A stretch of DNA of 64,000 nt from assembly GCA_009783565.1 (NCBI GenBank), contig WRDF01000003.1:140768-204767 (forward strand), given 5' to 3'. The stretch's first letter is position 1. Each line of letters starts with the position of its first letter. Below the pieces are notes generated by a model. The model was not told where the DNA came from and did no database searches. It saw nothing but the letters and a program-made list of their open reading frames with translations. Position numbers and translations under genes: made by a program. Source of the stretch: Rikenellaceae bacterium (lineage in GTDB: Bacteria; Bacteroidota; Bacteroidia; Bacteroidales; Rikenellaceae). Shown piece by piece: positions 32,937 through 40,920 of the stretch.

Positions 32937-34700
32937 GTGAAACGATATTGCTTTTTCCTGCTATGCGCCGCGTCGGCCGCGTTAATGGTCGCCTGCTCGG
33001 CTAAATGCTGCAAAACACACGCAGAAGCCACAGACCCCGCACCCGATATGACGGCGGATTGGAGCGCAGTTTCCAAACATCTGAATGTGTCGTTCGGCGA
33101 CATCGACACACGCTATGCCAGATCGTCCGTTCCTGCGATGGAACGAACAACCGCGTGGTCGGGAAACGGATGGCGCGGCGAGCGGGTCTCTGCACAAATC
33201 GTGTTATGGTCGGCAGCGGACATCGAGCGGGTAAGGTGTAGGTTCTCGCCTTTCGTTTCGGATGTCGGCAGGCTCAGCGCCGATATTGCGCAGGCGCGTT
33301 TTGTCCGGTATGTGCTTACCGATATTTTCGAGCCGGGGTGCGGATACCGTAATCCCGAAGACTTCCCCGTATCGCTTTCGCCGGATATGCTCGACACGCT
33401 CGAATGTTTCGATCTCGAAGCGAAAACGGCGCGTCCGGTATGGCTGACGTTCGACATCCCCGCCGATGCCAAGCCGGGAGTATATACCGCAACGCTGGAA
33501 CTGTCTGCGCGCAGACAGAAACCTCAAAAATTGAACATCACCTTAGAAGTGTTGCCGCAGACACTTCCAGCGCCGAAAGATTGGGAGTTTCATCTCGATT
33601 TGTGGCAGCATCCGTCGGCCGTGGCACGCATTCATAATGTAGGGCATTGGTCGGAGGCTCATTGGCGGCTGCTCGAAAGCGAAATGAAACCGCTTGCCGG
33701 CGCAGGACAAAAAGTGATCACGGCAACCCTCAACAAAGAGCCGTGGAACAACCAGTGCTACGATGCTTATGAATGTATGATCGTGTGGACAAAGAACGCC
33801 GACGGCACTTGGACTTACGATTATTCGATATTCGACCGCTGGGTCGAACTGATGATGCGTCTGGGCGTGACCAGAATGATCAACTGTTATTCGATGCTCC
33901 CATGGAATAACGAATTGCGTTATTATGACGCTGCGTCCGAAGCTTATATCGATGTCAGCCTTACGCCGGGTTCGCAGGAATTTGCCGAGATATGGACACC
34001 GTTCCTCACGGATTTCCGAAGACATCTCACCGAAAAAGGATGGCTCGGCATCACCAATATCGCAATGGACGAACGCCTGCCGCATGAGATGGATGCCGCG
34101 ATCGCTCTGCTGAACGATGTTGCGCCGGAGTTCGGCATTTCGCTTGCCGACAACCAGAGAAGCTACATGCGCTATCCTTTCATAAGAGATGTGTGCGTGC
34201 AGTTCCATGTGACATTCGACCCGGAGTTTCTCGCATTTCGCAGGCAGAACGGCCTCGTCAGCACGTTTTATGTGTGTTGTGCGAACAGATTTCCCAACGT
34301 ATTTACTTTTTCCGACCCGGCCGAAGGCGCGTATATCGCATGGCATGCCATTGCGGCAGGACTGGATGGTTTTTTGCGTTGGGCATATAATTCGTGGGTT
34401 GAAAATCCGGTTATAGATTCACGTTTCCGCACGTGGCCCGCCGGCGACACATTTATTGTATATCCGAACGGTCGCAGTTCAATTCGTTTCGAACGCCTGC
34501 GGGAAGGAATACAGGATGCCGAGAAAATACGAATCCTGCGCCACCGGCTCACCGAAACCGGCGCGCTCGACAAACTTGCAGAATTGAATGACGCAGTTGA
34601 AAAATTCAATATTCCGAGAATCCCGCCCGTTCCGCCCGCAGAGATGTTGCATCAGGGGAAAAAAGTATTGGAAGAGTTGAGTCGTTATGGTAATTTGTAA
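32937..34700 (+). CDS. Glycoside-hydrolase-like lipoprotein (DUF4091/DUF6067 type)
   Basis: A predicted 587-residue lipoprotein (KRYCFFLLCAASAALMVACSAKCC, lipobox VAC). No ATG precedes the signal peptide, so the likely start is GTG at 32937 (a TTG at 32931 is the alternative). An N-terminal beta-sandwich (residues about 45-205) is followed by a TIM-barrel-like part (DWEFHLDLWQHPSAVARIHNVGHWSEAHWRLLESEMKPL; ITNIAMDERLPHEMDAAIALL). The C-terminal RSSIRFERLREGIQDAEKIRIL is a hallmark of DUF4091 proteins related to GH families. Catalytic residues are not certain. Its position inside the fucose operon, overlapping the mutarotase gene by 14 bp, suggests it releases fucose from a glycan at the cell surface or periplasm. 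Confidence 0.75.
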   Translation: MKRYCFFLLCAASAALMVACSAKCCKTHAEATDPAPDMTADWSAVSKHLNVSFGDIDTRYARSSVPAMERTTAWSGNGWRGERVSAQIVLWSAADIERVRCRFSPFVSDVGRLSADIAQARFVRYVLTDIFEPGCGYRNPEDFPVSLSPDMLDTLECFDLEAKTARPVWLTFDIPADAKPGVYTATLELSARRQKPQKLNITLEVLPQTLPAPKDWEFHLDLWQHPSAVARIHNVGHWSEAHWRLLESEMKPLAGAGQKVITATLNKEPWNNQCYDAYECMIVWTKNADGTWTYDYSIFDRWVELMMRLGVTRMINCYSMLPWNNELRYYDAASEAYIDVSLTPGSQEFAEIWTPFLTDFRRHLTEKGWLGITNIAMDERLPHEMDAAIALLNDVAPEFGISLADNQRSYMRYPFIRDVCVQFHVTFDPEFLAFRRQNGLVSTFYVCCANRFPNVFTFSDPAEGAYIAWHAIAAGLDGFLRWAYNSWVENPVIDSRFRTWPAGDTFIVYPNGRSSIRFERLREGIQDAEKIRILRHRLTETGALDKLAELNDAVEKFNIPRIPPVPPAEMLHQGKKVLEELSRYGNL

Positions 34701-35070
34701 CTTGAAGCGAGGGTATCCGAAAGAGCAGGCGGGAGCGCGGAAGCGTTTCTGCCAGTTCATTCGGTTGAATCCGCAGACCGTCGAGGAGTATCGATTCTGG
34801 CACGAGGGTCGCAATATCTGGAAAGAGATTCCCGAAGGTATCCGCCGTGTCGGCATTTCGGATATGGAGATTTACCTTGCCGGCGCAGATATGGCTTTTA
34901 TGATCATCGAAACTCCGCCTGACTTCGATTGGGACACGGCGTTCGGACGTTTGGCCACTCTCGAACGGCAGGCGGAATGGGAGGCCTTTGTCGGTCGGTT
35001 TCAGCAATCGGAAGAGGGGGCGCGTTCCGAAGAAAAATGGCAACTGATGGAAAGAATTTTTTCGTTATGA
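34687..35070 (+). CDS. L-fucose/L-rhamnose mutarotase (RhaM family)
   Basis: A 127-residue enzyme that interconverts the alpha and beta anomers of a 6-deoxyhexose so the isomerase gets its preferred form. It matches the L-rhamnose mutarotase family: RFCQFIRLNPQTVEEYRFWHEGRNIWKEIPEGIRRVGISDMEIYL has the conserved Tyr, His and Trp pattern (Y-x-x-x-H about residue 35-40, then W-x-E-I-P). The operon context points to L-fucose as substrate. It overlaps the upstream gene by 14 bp and the downstream aldolase gene by an ATGA junction, so translation is coupled. Confidence 0.82.
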   Translation: MVICNLKRGYPKEQAGARKRFCQFIRLNPQTVEEYRFWHEGRNIWKEIPEGIRRVGISDMEIYLAGADMAFMIIETPPDFDWDTAFGRLATLERQAEWEAFVGRFQQSEEGARSEEKWQLMERIFSL

Positions 35071-35711
35071 TAACAGAAGAGCAAATCGCAATATTCATAG
35101 ATCAGGCGCACCGCATCGGGGCGGAGCGGTTGCAGCTTTGCAGCAGCGGTAATATTTCGTGGCGGGTCGGAAACGATGTCGCTCTGGTATCGGGCACGGG
35201 TTCGTGGTTGGGACGCCTGAAACGGGAGAATGCGGCAGTGTGCGAAATCTCGACAGGACGTCATATCGACGGCGCTAAACCCTCGATGGAGAGTTCTTTC
35301 CATCTGGGCATTTTGCGCGAGCGGGCGGATGTGAATGTCGTGCTGCACACCCAATCGGGATATGCGACCATCGTCGCCTGCATGAAAGAGAAGCCCGCGG
35401 ATTTCAACGTAACGGCCGAAGTGCCGTGTCACTGCGGGCGGGAAATTCCGATTCTCCCCTACTTTCGCCCAGGCTCGCCGGAGTTGGCACGAGCCGTCGT
35501 CGAGGCGATGCAGAGCCATGATTGCATTCTGCTGAGCAAGCACGGACAGGTGGTTTGCGGACGCGATTTCGACGATGCTTTTCAGAAAGCCGTTTTTTTC
35601 GAAATGGCCTGCCGCATAATCGTCGGCGCGGGCGCGGGCAATTACCTGACCCTTACGGAGGAAGAAGTCGGCGATTTGGAGGTTTATGTATTAGGGAAAA
35701 CGCAGACATGA
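35067..35711 (+). CDS. fucA: Class II aldolase, probable L-fuculose-1-phosphate aldolase
   Basis: Cleaves L-fuculose-1-phosphate to dihydroxyacetone phosphate and L-lactaldehyde. The 214-residue protein starts MITEEQIAIF, with LQLCSSGNISWRV (about residues 22-34, phosphate-binding), the catalytic-acid segment KPSMESSFHLGIL (about 71-83) and LLSKHGQVVCG (about 151), whose His is a zinc ligand. At the first zinc site the usual H-x-H is H-T-Q (LHTQSGYAT, about residue 92), so one ligand is Gln or is supplied elsewhere. The ATG overlaps the mutarotase stop. The kinase gene follows after a palindromic repeat. Confidence 0.87.
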   Translation: MITEEQIAIFIDQAHRIGAERLQLCSSGNISWRVGNDVALVSGTGSWLGRLKRENAAVCEISTGRHIDGAKPSMESSFHLGILRERADVNVVLHTQSGYATIVACMKEKPADFNVTAEVPCHCGREIPILPYFRPGSPELARAVVEAMQSHDCILLSKHGQVVCGRDFDDAFQKAVFFEMACRIIVGAGAGNYLTLTEEEVGDLEVYVLGKTQT

Positions 35712-35719
35712 TGCGCGGG

Positions 35720-35836
35720 CGTCATTGCGAGGGCCGTCAGACCCGAGGCAATCCAGAAAAAATTATGGACACTGGATTGCTTCGCCTTCCAGGCTCGCAA
35801 TGACGACGAAGATTGCGGCTCGGAGGCCGCAATGAC
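35720..35836. repeat. Palindromic repeats (family A copy 3 plus family C module)
   Basis: A family A inverted repeat at 35720-35805 (cgtcattgcgag to ctcgcaatgacg) is followed directly by a family C module at 35811-35836 (gattgcggctcgg to ccgcaatgac, itself palindromic). It fills the fucA-fucK spacer. Confidence 0.85.
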
Positions 35837-35854
35837 AAAGTATTTAATTACGAC

Positions 35855-37270
35855 ATGAAGAATTATTTAGCGTTGGACCTTGGCGCAGGGAGCGGACGCG
35901 CGATAGTCGGCCGCATTGCCGACGGCCGCATCGAAACGGAGGAAATCCTGCGTTTCGAAAATACGCCTGTGCAGTTGGGAAATACGATATATTGGGATTT
36001 TCCCGCGCTTTTCAACAACATAAAAAAGGGGATCGCAACGGCCGAGAAAAAAGGTTACGTGCTGAACGGGATCGCCGTCGATACGTGGGGTGTGGATTTC
36101 GGGCTGTTGGACAGCGCGGGGCGTTTGCTCTCCAATCCGGTCACTTATCGCGATGCGCGGACGGCGGGGATGACAGAGTACATCTCGACGGAGGAGTTGT
36201 ATGGCGCTACGGGCATCCAGACAATGGAGATAAATACGGTCTTCCAACTGCTTGCTATGAAACGGCAGGGCGACCCGACGCTCGCGATCGCCGACAAACT
36301 GCTGTTCATCCCCGACCTTATCAATTATTTCCTGACTGGCGGAGTTGCGGCCAATGAATATACGATAGCTTCTACATCACAGTTGCTCGATGCCCGCACA
36401 AAGCAGTGGGACAGCCGGATTTTCGAAAAGCTGGGGCTTCCGTTAGGACTCATGGGGCGGATCGTTTTCCCCGGCGAAGTTATCGGTAATTACGGCACGG
36501 CCAAAGTCTTCGCCGTAGGCTCACACGACACGGCAAGCGCCATCGGGGCTATTCCCGCGCAGGGCGACGATTGGGCTTTTCTGAGTTCGGGGACATGGTC
36601 GTTGCTCGGCGTGACGACAAAAGAGCCGGTACTTTCCGATGAAACTTTCACCAACGAAGGCGGTATCGACGGCGACATTCTGTTTATGAGAAATATCACG
36701 GGGCTGTGGCTTTTGCAGCAGCTGATCGCAGAATGGGGCACAACCGATTCCTACGACGAACTGTTATCCGCAGTTGCGGCCGTCACTCCTTTCCAAAGCA
36801 TCGTCGACAGCGACGACCCGTCGTTCTCGAATCCTGCGAAAATGAGCGATGCTATTCGGGATTATTGCGCGCGAACCGGCCAGCGCATACCGCAGACCAA
36901 AGGCGAATTCGTGCGTTGCGTGCTGGAATCGCTCGCCATGAAATATTATTTCGTGATGGAGCGCTTGAAAAAAACGGCGGGTCGGCGGGTCGAAAAACTA
37001 TATGTGGTGGGCGGAGGAGGCCAGAATGCCATGCTGAACCAATTTACGGCAGACGTTCTGAATATGGAGGTCGTCGTCGGTCTTACGGAGGCCACAGCCA
37101 TAGGAAATATCATGCAGCAGGCTATCGCCGACGGGGTTGTCCGGGATTGGCAGGCAGGGCATGAGATCATAAGAAACAGTTTTAATTTTGAACGCTTTCA
37201 GCCGAAAGAGCATGATAAATGGCGGTCGATGATTGAACGTACGCATTTGCGTCATTGCGAGGGTTATTAA
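35855..37270 (+). CDS. fucK: L-fuculokinase (rhamnulokinase-type FGGY kinase)
   Basis: Phosphorylates L-fuculose at O1. The 471-residue FGGY-fold kinase starts KNYLALDLGAGSGRAIVGRI (phosphate-1 motif), then GIAVDTWGVDFGLLD (about residue 73), SHDTASAIGAIP (about 226), SSGTWSLLGV (about 244) and VVGGGGQNAMLNQFTADV (adenosine motif, about 392). By sequence it is rhamnulokinase-like, as are the fuculokinases of Bacteroides fucose operons; the context decides the substrate. The last six residues (R-H-C-E-G-Y) and the stop are encoded by the left end of the palindromic repeat at 37250, a repeat insertion that created a new C-terminus. Confidence 0.9.
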   Translation: MKNYLALDLGAGSGRAIVGRIADGRIETEEILRFENTPVQLGNTIYWDFPALFNNIKKGIATAEKKGYVLNGIAVDTWGVDFGLLDSAGRLLSNPVTYRDARTAGMTEYISTEELYGATGIQTMEINTVFQLLAMKRQGDPTLAIADKLLFIPDLINYFLTGGVAANEYTIASTSQLLDARTKQWDSRIFEKLGLPLGLMGRIVFPGEVIGNYGTAKVFAVGSHDTASAIGAIPAQGDDWAFLSSGTWSLLGVTTKEPVLSDETFTNEGGIDGDILFMRNITGLWLLQQLIAEWGTTDSYDELLSAVAAVTPFQSIVDSDDPSFSNPAKMSDAIRDYCARTGQRIPQTKGEFVRCVLESLAMKYYFVMERLKKTAGRRVEKLYVVGGGGQNAMLNQFTADVLNMEVVVGLTEATAIGNIMQQAIADGVVRDWQAGHEIIRNSFNFERFQPKEHDKWRSMIERTHLRHCEGY

Positions 37271-37364
37271 CCCGAAGCAATCCAGCGGGTTTCTTCTGGA
37301 TTGCTTCGCCTTTCGGCTCGCAATGACGAATCAATAGAGATTGCGGATCGGAGCCCGCAATGAC
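37250..37364. repeat. Palindromic repeats (family A copy 4 plus family C module)
   Basis: A family A inverted repeat at 37250-37328 starts inside the fucK coding region. A family C module (gattgcggatcgg to cccgcaatgac) follows at 37339-37364. The same pair of modules, in the same order, occurs after fucA. Confidence 0.85.
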
Positions 37365-37436
37365 GCACGCGCGTGTTTTCCGGCCTGCCGGAGGACATTT
37401 TCACCTTGCATTAATTAGCATAAAACAATTTTTCCA

Positions 37437-38744
37437 ATGAATAACGTAAAAAAACAAGGGCTGTTTACGGGCGCTAACGGAGCGAGCTATCTGTTGCCGT
37501 TCATACTTGTCACCTCTCTGTTCGCCTTGTGGGGCTTTGCCAACGACATCAGCAACCCTATGGTTGCGGCTTTCAAAAATATATTGCTGATCAGCAATTT
37601 CGAAAGCTCATTGGTGCAGTTTGCATTTTATGCCGGCTATTGCGTTATGGCCATTCCGGCGGCAATATTTATCCAGCGGTTCAACTACAAGAACGGTATT
37701 CTTCTCGGACTTACTCTTTATGCCTTAGGCTGCCTGTTGTTTATCCCTGCCGGAAATGCGATGGCCTTTTGGGCTTTTTTGGGTGCATATTTCGTGATGA
37801 CCTGCGGGCTTTCTTTTTTAGAGACCACGTCCAATCCGTATATTCTCTCGATGGGGCCGGAGAAGTCGGCCACGCGGCGGCTTAACTTCGCTCAGGCCTT
37901 CAATCCGCTGGGTTCTATAACGGGTATGCTGATCGCGAAAGAGTTTATCCTCGCGCGTTTGAACACCGCGACCGAAGCCGAGCGGGCTGTGATGCAGGTG
38001 ACCGACCCCACGCTTTTCGCCGAGATTCAGAAGAGCGACCTCGCGGTGGTGAGCGGCCCATACTGGATGCTCGGAATCGTCGTTCTCGTGTTTCTGTTGA
38101 TATTTGCCATCGCAAAACTTCCGAACAGCGCGCCGAAAGAAAAAGGCCCGCTACATATCCGCGCAACTTTCAAGCGTCTGTTGAACAACCGGCTCTACAC
38201 CCGTGCCGTAATGACCCAGGCGTTCTACGTGGGTGTGCAGATAATGGTCTGGACGTTTATTATACAGTATGCGGAGGCCGAACTCGGCATGACCAAAGCC
38301 GAAGCTCAGGGGTATAATATGATCGCCATGGGAATTTTCGTGAGCAGCCGCTTTATCTGCACCTACCTTCTGAAATTCATTAAACCCAGCCTGCTCCTTA
38401 TGTACCTGGCTTTCGGAGGCATGACATTCACATTGGGAGCTATATTTATCACGGGTATGCCGGGTCTGTACAGCCTTATCGCGATTTCCGCCTGTATGTC
38501 GCTGATGTTCCCTACGATTTACGGTATCGCGCTGAAAGACCTGCGCGACGATGCCAAACTGGGTTCTGCCGGACTTATTCTCGCCATCGGGGGCGGAGCT
38601 TTATTCCCGCCTTTGCAAGGGCTGCTTATAGACAAAGCAACGTGGTTCGAAGGATTATCGGCAGTGCGCTTTTCTTTTGTTCTGCCGTTGATATGCTTTG
38701 CTGTAATCGCATGGTTCGGCCGCTGGTCGCTTAAAAAAGCGTAG
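37437..38744 (+). CDS. fucP: L-fucose:proton symporter
   Basis: A 435-residue major-facilitator permease of the FucP group with about 12 membrane helices, importing L-fucose across the inner membrane. Hallmarks are the N-terminal PFILVTSLFALWGFANDISNPMVAAFKNI (with the proton/substrate Asp of the NDI motif at about residue 38) and SFLETTSNPYILSMGP (about 130). The last part has SLMFPTIYGIALKDL (about 358) and IGGGALFPPLQGLL (about 382). Last gene of the fucose operon; a palindromic repeat lies just after its stop. Confidence 0.95.
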   Translation: MNNVKKQGLFTGANGASYLLPFILVTSLFALWGFANDISNPMVAAFKNILLISNFESSLVQFAFYAGYCVMAIPAAIFIQRFNYKNGILLGLTLYALGCLLFIPAGNAMAFWAFLGAYFVMTCGLSFLETTSNPYILSMGPEKSATRRLNFAQAFNPLGSITGMLIAKEFILARLNTATEAERAVMQVTDPTLFAEIQKSDLAVVSGPYWMLGIVVLVFLLIFAIAKLPNSAPKEKGPLHIRATFKRLLNNRLYTRAVMTQAFYVGVQIMVWTFIIQYAEAELGMTKAEAQGYNMIAMGIFVSSRFICTYLLKFIKPSLLLMYLAFGGMTFTLGAIFITGMPGLYSLIAISACMSLMFPTIYGIALKDLRDDAKLGSAGLILAIGGGALFPPLQGLLIDKATWFEGLSAVRFSFVLPLICFAVIAWFGRWSLKKA

Positions 38745-38760
38745 CTTTTTCAATAAAAAT

Positions 38761-38843
38761 CGTCATTGCGAGGGCTGTATAGCCCGAAGCAATCCAGTTC
38801 TTTTTATTATACTGGATGCTTCGCCTTTCGGCTCTCAATGACG
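38761..38843. repeat. Palindromic intergenic repeat, family A, copy 5
   Basis: An 83-bp inverted repeat from cgtcattgcgag to ctctcaatgacg (one mismatch in the outer arm), with inner arms gaagcaatccag / ctggatgcttcg. It lies between the convergent fucP and pyk genes, where it may end both transcripts. Confidence 0.82.
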
Positions 38844-38855
38844 ATTTTAATCGTG

Positions 38856-40301
38856 CTACGCCCCTTGCCGCGGCTTATTTTGAAGATTCTCGACCGTGCT
38901 TATTTCCATGAACGACGCGCCCAGCTGGTCGCCGAAACTGCCTGCGACCATGACCACCAAGTCGCTCTTATCCAGCCACTTGTGCCGCTCGAAGGAATAC
39001 AGCATCCGCAAAAGATAATTCGTCTTGCCCGGCTGAGGCTCGACCCAAACAGCCTGAATACCAAATGAAAGCGCAAGCTGGCGCATCACGCTGCGGCTGT
39101 AACAAACGGCATATACCGGCTTGCTGCTGCGGAATGCCGCCATGTGGAGCGCCGTTCGTCCTGACTTGGTATCGATCACGATCGCCCGAACCGGAAGGCT
39201 CTGCGCCGCCTGAACCGCCGAATGCGCGATCAGCGACATCACCTCGTTACTTATCAGAACCGTATTTATATCCGTATCCTCATTAAGCGTATCGTTCTCT
39301 ACCTCGTGGGCTATCTTTGTCATAATCCTGACCGATTCCACAGGATAATCGCCCGATGCGGTCTCGCCGCTAAGCATGATAGCATCCACGCGCTGATAGA
39401 TAGCGTTTGCAATATCGCTCACTTCCGCACGCGTGGGGCGCGGACTATGGATCATCGAATGGAGCATCTGGGTCGCGATAATCACCGGCGTCTTACTCTC
39501 GATGCACTTGCGCACGATATATCGCTGCGTCTGAGGTATTTGTTCGGCAGGAATTTCTACGCCCAAATCGCCTCTGGCCACCATTATTCCATACGTCGCG
39601 CGAATTATCTCGTCGATATTATTCACGCCTTCACGGTTCTCTATCTTCGAAATAATCTTAATCGGACTACCCGCAGCATCTAACAACTGTTGTACTGCAA
39701 GAACATCCGCCGCCGAGCGCACGAAAGAGTGCGCGATAAAATCGATGTCGTTCTCGATAGCCCATTGTATATACTCGCGGTCGCGGTCGGTGAGCGTCGG
39801 AAGGTCGATCTCCACATCGGGAATATTTACGCTCTTATTCGATTTTATCACCCCCGCATTGTTTACCCGCCCGACCAGCGTGCAGTCGGCCTTTTCGACG
39901 ACCTCGATCTCCAACTCGCCGTCGTCGATCAATATCTTCGCCCCGACCGGAACGTCGTCACAGATCGTAGCGTGGTTCATGTAAACCATTTCGCGCGATG
40001 AAGGCAGGTCTTCGGCAGTGCCCCGTATCGAAATAATGTCGCCCTGAGCTACGGATATTCCTGCCTTAAACGCATCCGCCATTCCCGTTACGCGCACCTC
40101 CGGCCCTTTCGTGTCGATCATCACGGCTATGCTGTCGGAAACCTTCCGCACATTCTCCACGACCTTTGCCGCGCCCCGCAGCGATGCGTGCGCCGTATTT
40201 ATGCGCGCCGTATTCATTCCGGCATCAAAGAGCGATTGTATGAAATCCACATCGCATCGGGCGTCCGAAATAGTAGCTATGATTTTGGTTTTCTTTGTCA
40301 T
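38856..40301 (-). CDS. pyk: Pyruvate kinase
   Basis: Converts phosphoenolpyruvate and ADP to pyruvate and ATP. The 481-residue protein has the barrel start KTKIIATISDARCDVDFIQSLFDAGMNTARINTAHAS, IDTKGPEVRVTG (about residue 60), the B-domain insertion, and the active-site signature IKIISKIENREGVNNIDEI (about 211). MVARGDLGVEIP (about 239) and ATQMLHSMIHSPRPTRAEVSDIANAIYQRVDAIMLSGETASGDYP (about 275) follow. The start chosen is the ATG of MTKKTK; an ATG one codon upstream is possible. Its reverse-strand promoter box lies at 40317-40324. Confidence 0.96.
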   Translation of the reverse strand: MTKKTKIIATISDARCDVDFIQSLFDAGMNTARINTAHASLRGAAKVVENVRKVSDSIAVMIDTKGPEVRVTGMADAFKAGISVAQGDIISIRGTAEDLPSSREMVYMNHATICDDVPVGAKILIDDGELEIEVVEKADCTLVGRVNNAGVIKSNKSVNIPDVEIDLPTLTDRDREYIQWAIENDIDFIAHSFVRSAADVLAVQQLLDAAGSPIKIISKIENREGVNNIDEIIRATYGIMVARGDLGVEIPAEQIPQTQRYIVRKCIESKTPVIIATQMLHSMIHSPRPTRAEVSDIANAIYQRVDAIMLSGETASGDYPVESVRIMTKIAHEVENDTLNEDTDINTVLISNEVMSLIAHSAVQAAQSLPVRAIVIDTKSGRTALHMAAFRSSKPVYAVCYSRSVMRQLALSFGIQAVWVEPQPGKTNYLLRMLYSFERHKWLDKSDLVVMVAGSFGDQLGASFMEISTVENLQNKPRQGA

Positions 40302-40316
40302 CATTAAATCTTTCCA

Positions 40317-40324
40317 CAAAGGTA
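40317..40324 (-). promoter_or_regulatory. pyk -7 box (TACCTTTG)
   Basis: Reverse-strand TACCTTTG, a perfect consensus match 16 bp upstream of the pyk ATG. It faces the divergent box at 40333, only 8 bp away, so the two promoters overlap. Confidence 0.6.
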
Positions 40325-40332
40325 ATTATTCT

Positions 40333-40340
40333 TACATTTG
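40333..40340 (+). promoter_or_regulatory. GNAT gene -7 box (TACATTTG)
   Basis: Forward TACATTTG, a consensus match 36 bp upstream of the acetyltransferase ATG at 40376. Divergent from and overlapping the pyk promoter. Confidence 0.55.
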
Positions 40341-40375
40341 TATTTGAAGATACGGCCACGAAAATCCGAATTGAA

Positions 40376-40813
40376 ATGGAAAATGTTAGACCGCAATATG
40401 GCATTGTCCGCAGTTTCGACGAACTGCAAAAGGCGTTTGCCGTGAGAAGCATTGTTTTTGTCGAGGGGCAGAGTTGTTCTTATCAAGAAGAAATGGACGG
40501 GCGCGACCTGTCGTCGGTTCATTTTCTCGCGACCATCGACGGCGAACCGGTTGCCACCGCACGGATGCGACATGTCGGGGATTTCATCAAGATCGAGCGC
40601 CTCGCTGTGCGCAGTGCGTGGCGCGGACTCGGCATCGGTAAGGAAATGTTCGCTTTTGTGCTCGATCGCATAGCCGAGACCGGATGCAAAAAGATAAAAC
40701 TACACGCGCAGACCTATCTGGTGAAGTTCTACGAAGATTTCGGTTTCGTGCAAAAAGGCGAAATGTTCGTAGAAGCGAATATCGAGCATTTTTATATGGA
40801 GAGAGTTGGTTAG
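40376..40813 (+). CDS. GNAT-family N-acetyltransferase
   Basis: A 145-residue acetyl-CoA-dependent acetyltransferase. The N-terminal AFAVRSIVFVEGQSCSYQEEMDGRD and the acetyl-CoA binding core IKIERLAVRSAWRGLGIGKEMFAFVLDRI (R-x-x-G-x-G, about residues 76-104) match the ElaA/YjcF-like GNAT subgroup. KIKLHAQTYLVKFYEDFGFVQKGEMFVEANIEHFYM follows. The start is at the ATG 36 bp after a promoter box; sequence before it does not fit the family. The substrate is unknown. Confidence 0.88.
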   Translation: MENVRPQYGIVRSFDELQKAFAVRSIVFVEGQSCSYQEEMDGRDLSSVHFLATIDGEPVATARMRHVGDFIKIERLAVRSAWRGLGIGKEMFAFVLDRIAETGCKKIKLHAQTYLVKFYEDFGFVQKGEMFVEANIEHFYMERVG

Positions 40814-40920
40814 AGTGGTTATTCTCAGTACGCAGTCACGCTCGTCCGTCATTGCAAATCCCACAAGGCGTAGTAATCTATTTCCTTATTTCCGGATTGT
40901 TTTGTCGTGCTATAATATTT

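Noticed and set aside
32787..38843. Recurring cgtcattgcgag repeats considered as a CRISPR array
   Set aside because: The copies are kilobases apart, each is itself an inverted repeat of about 80 bp, and there are no regular spacers or cas genes.
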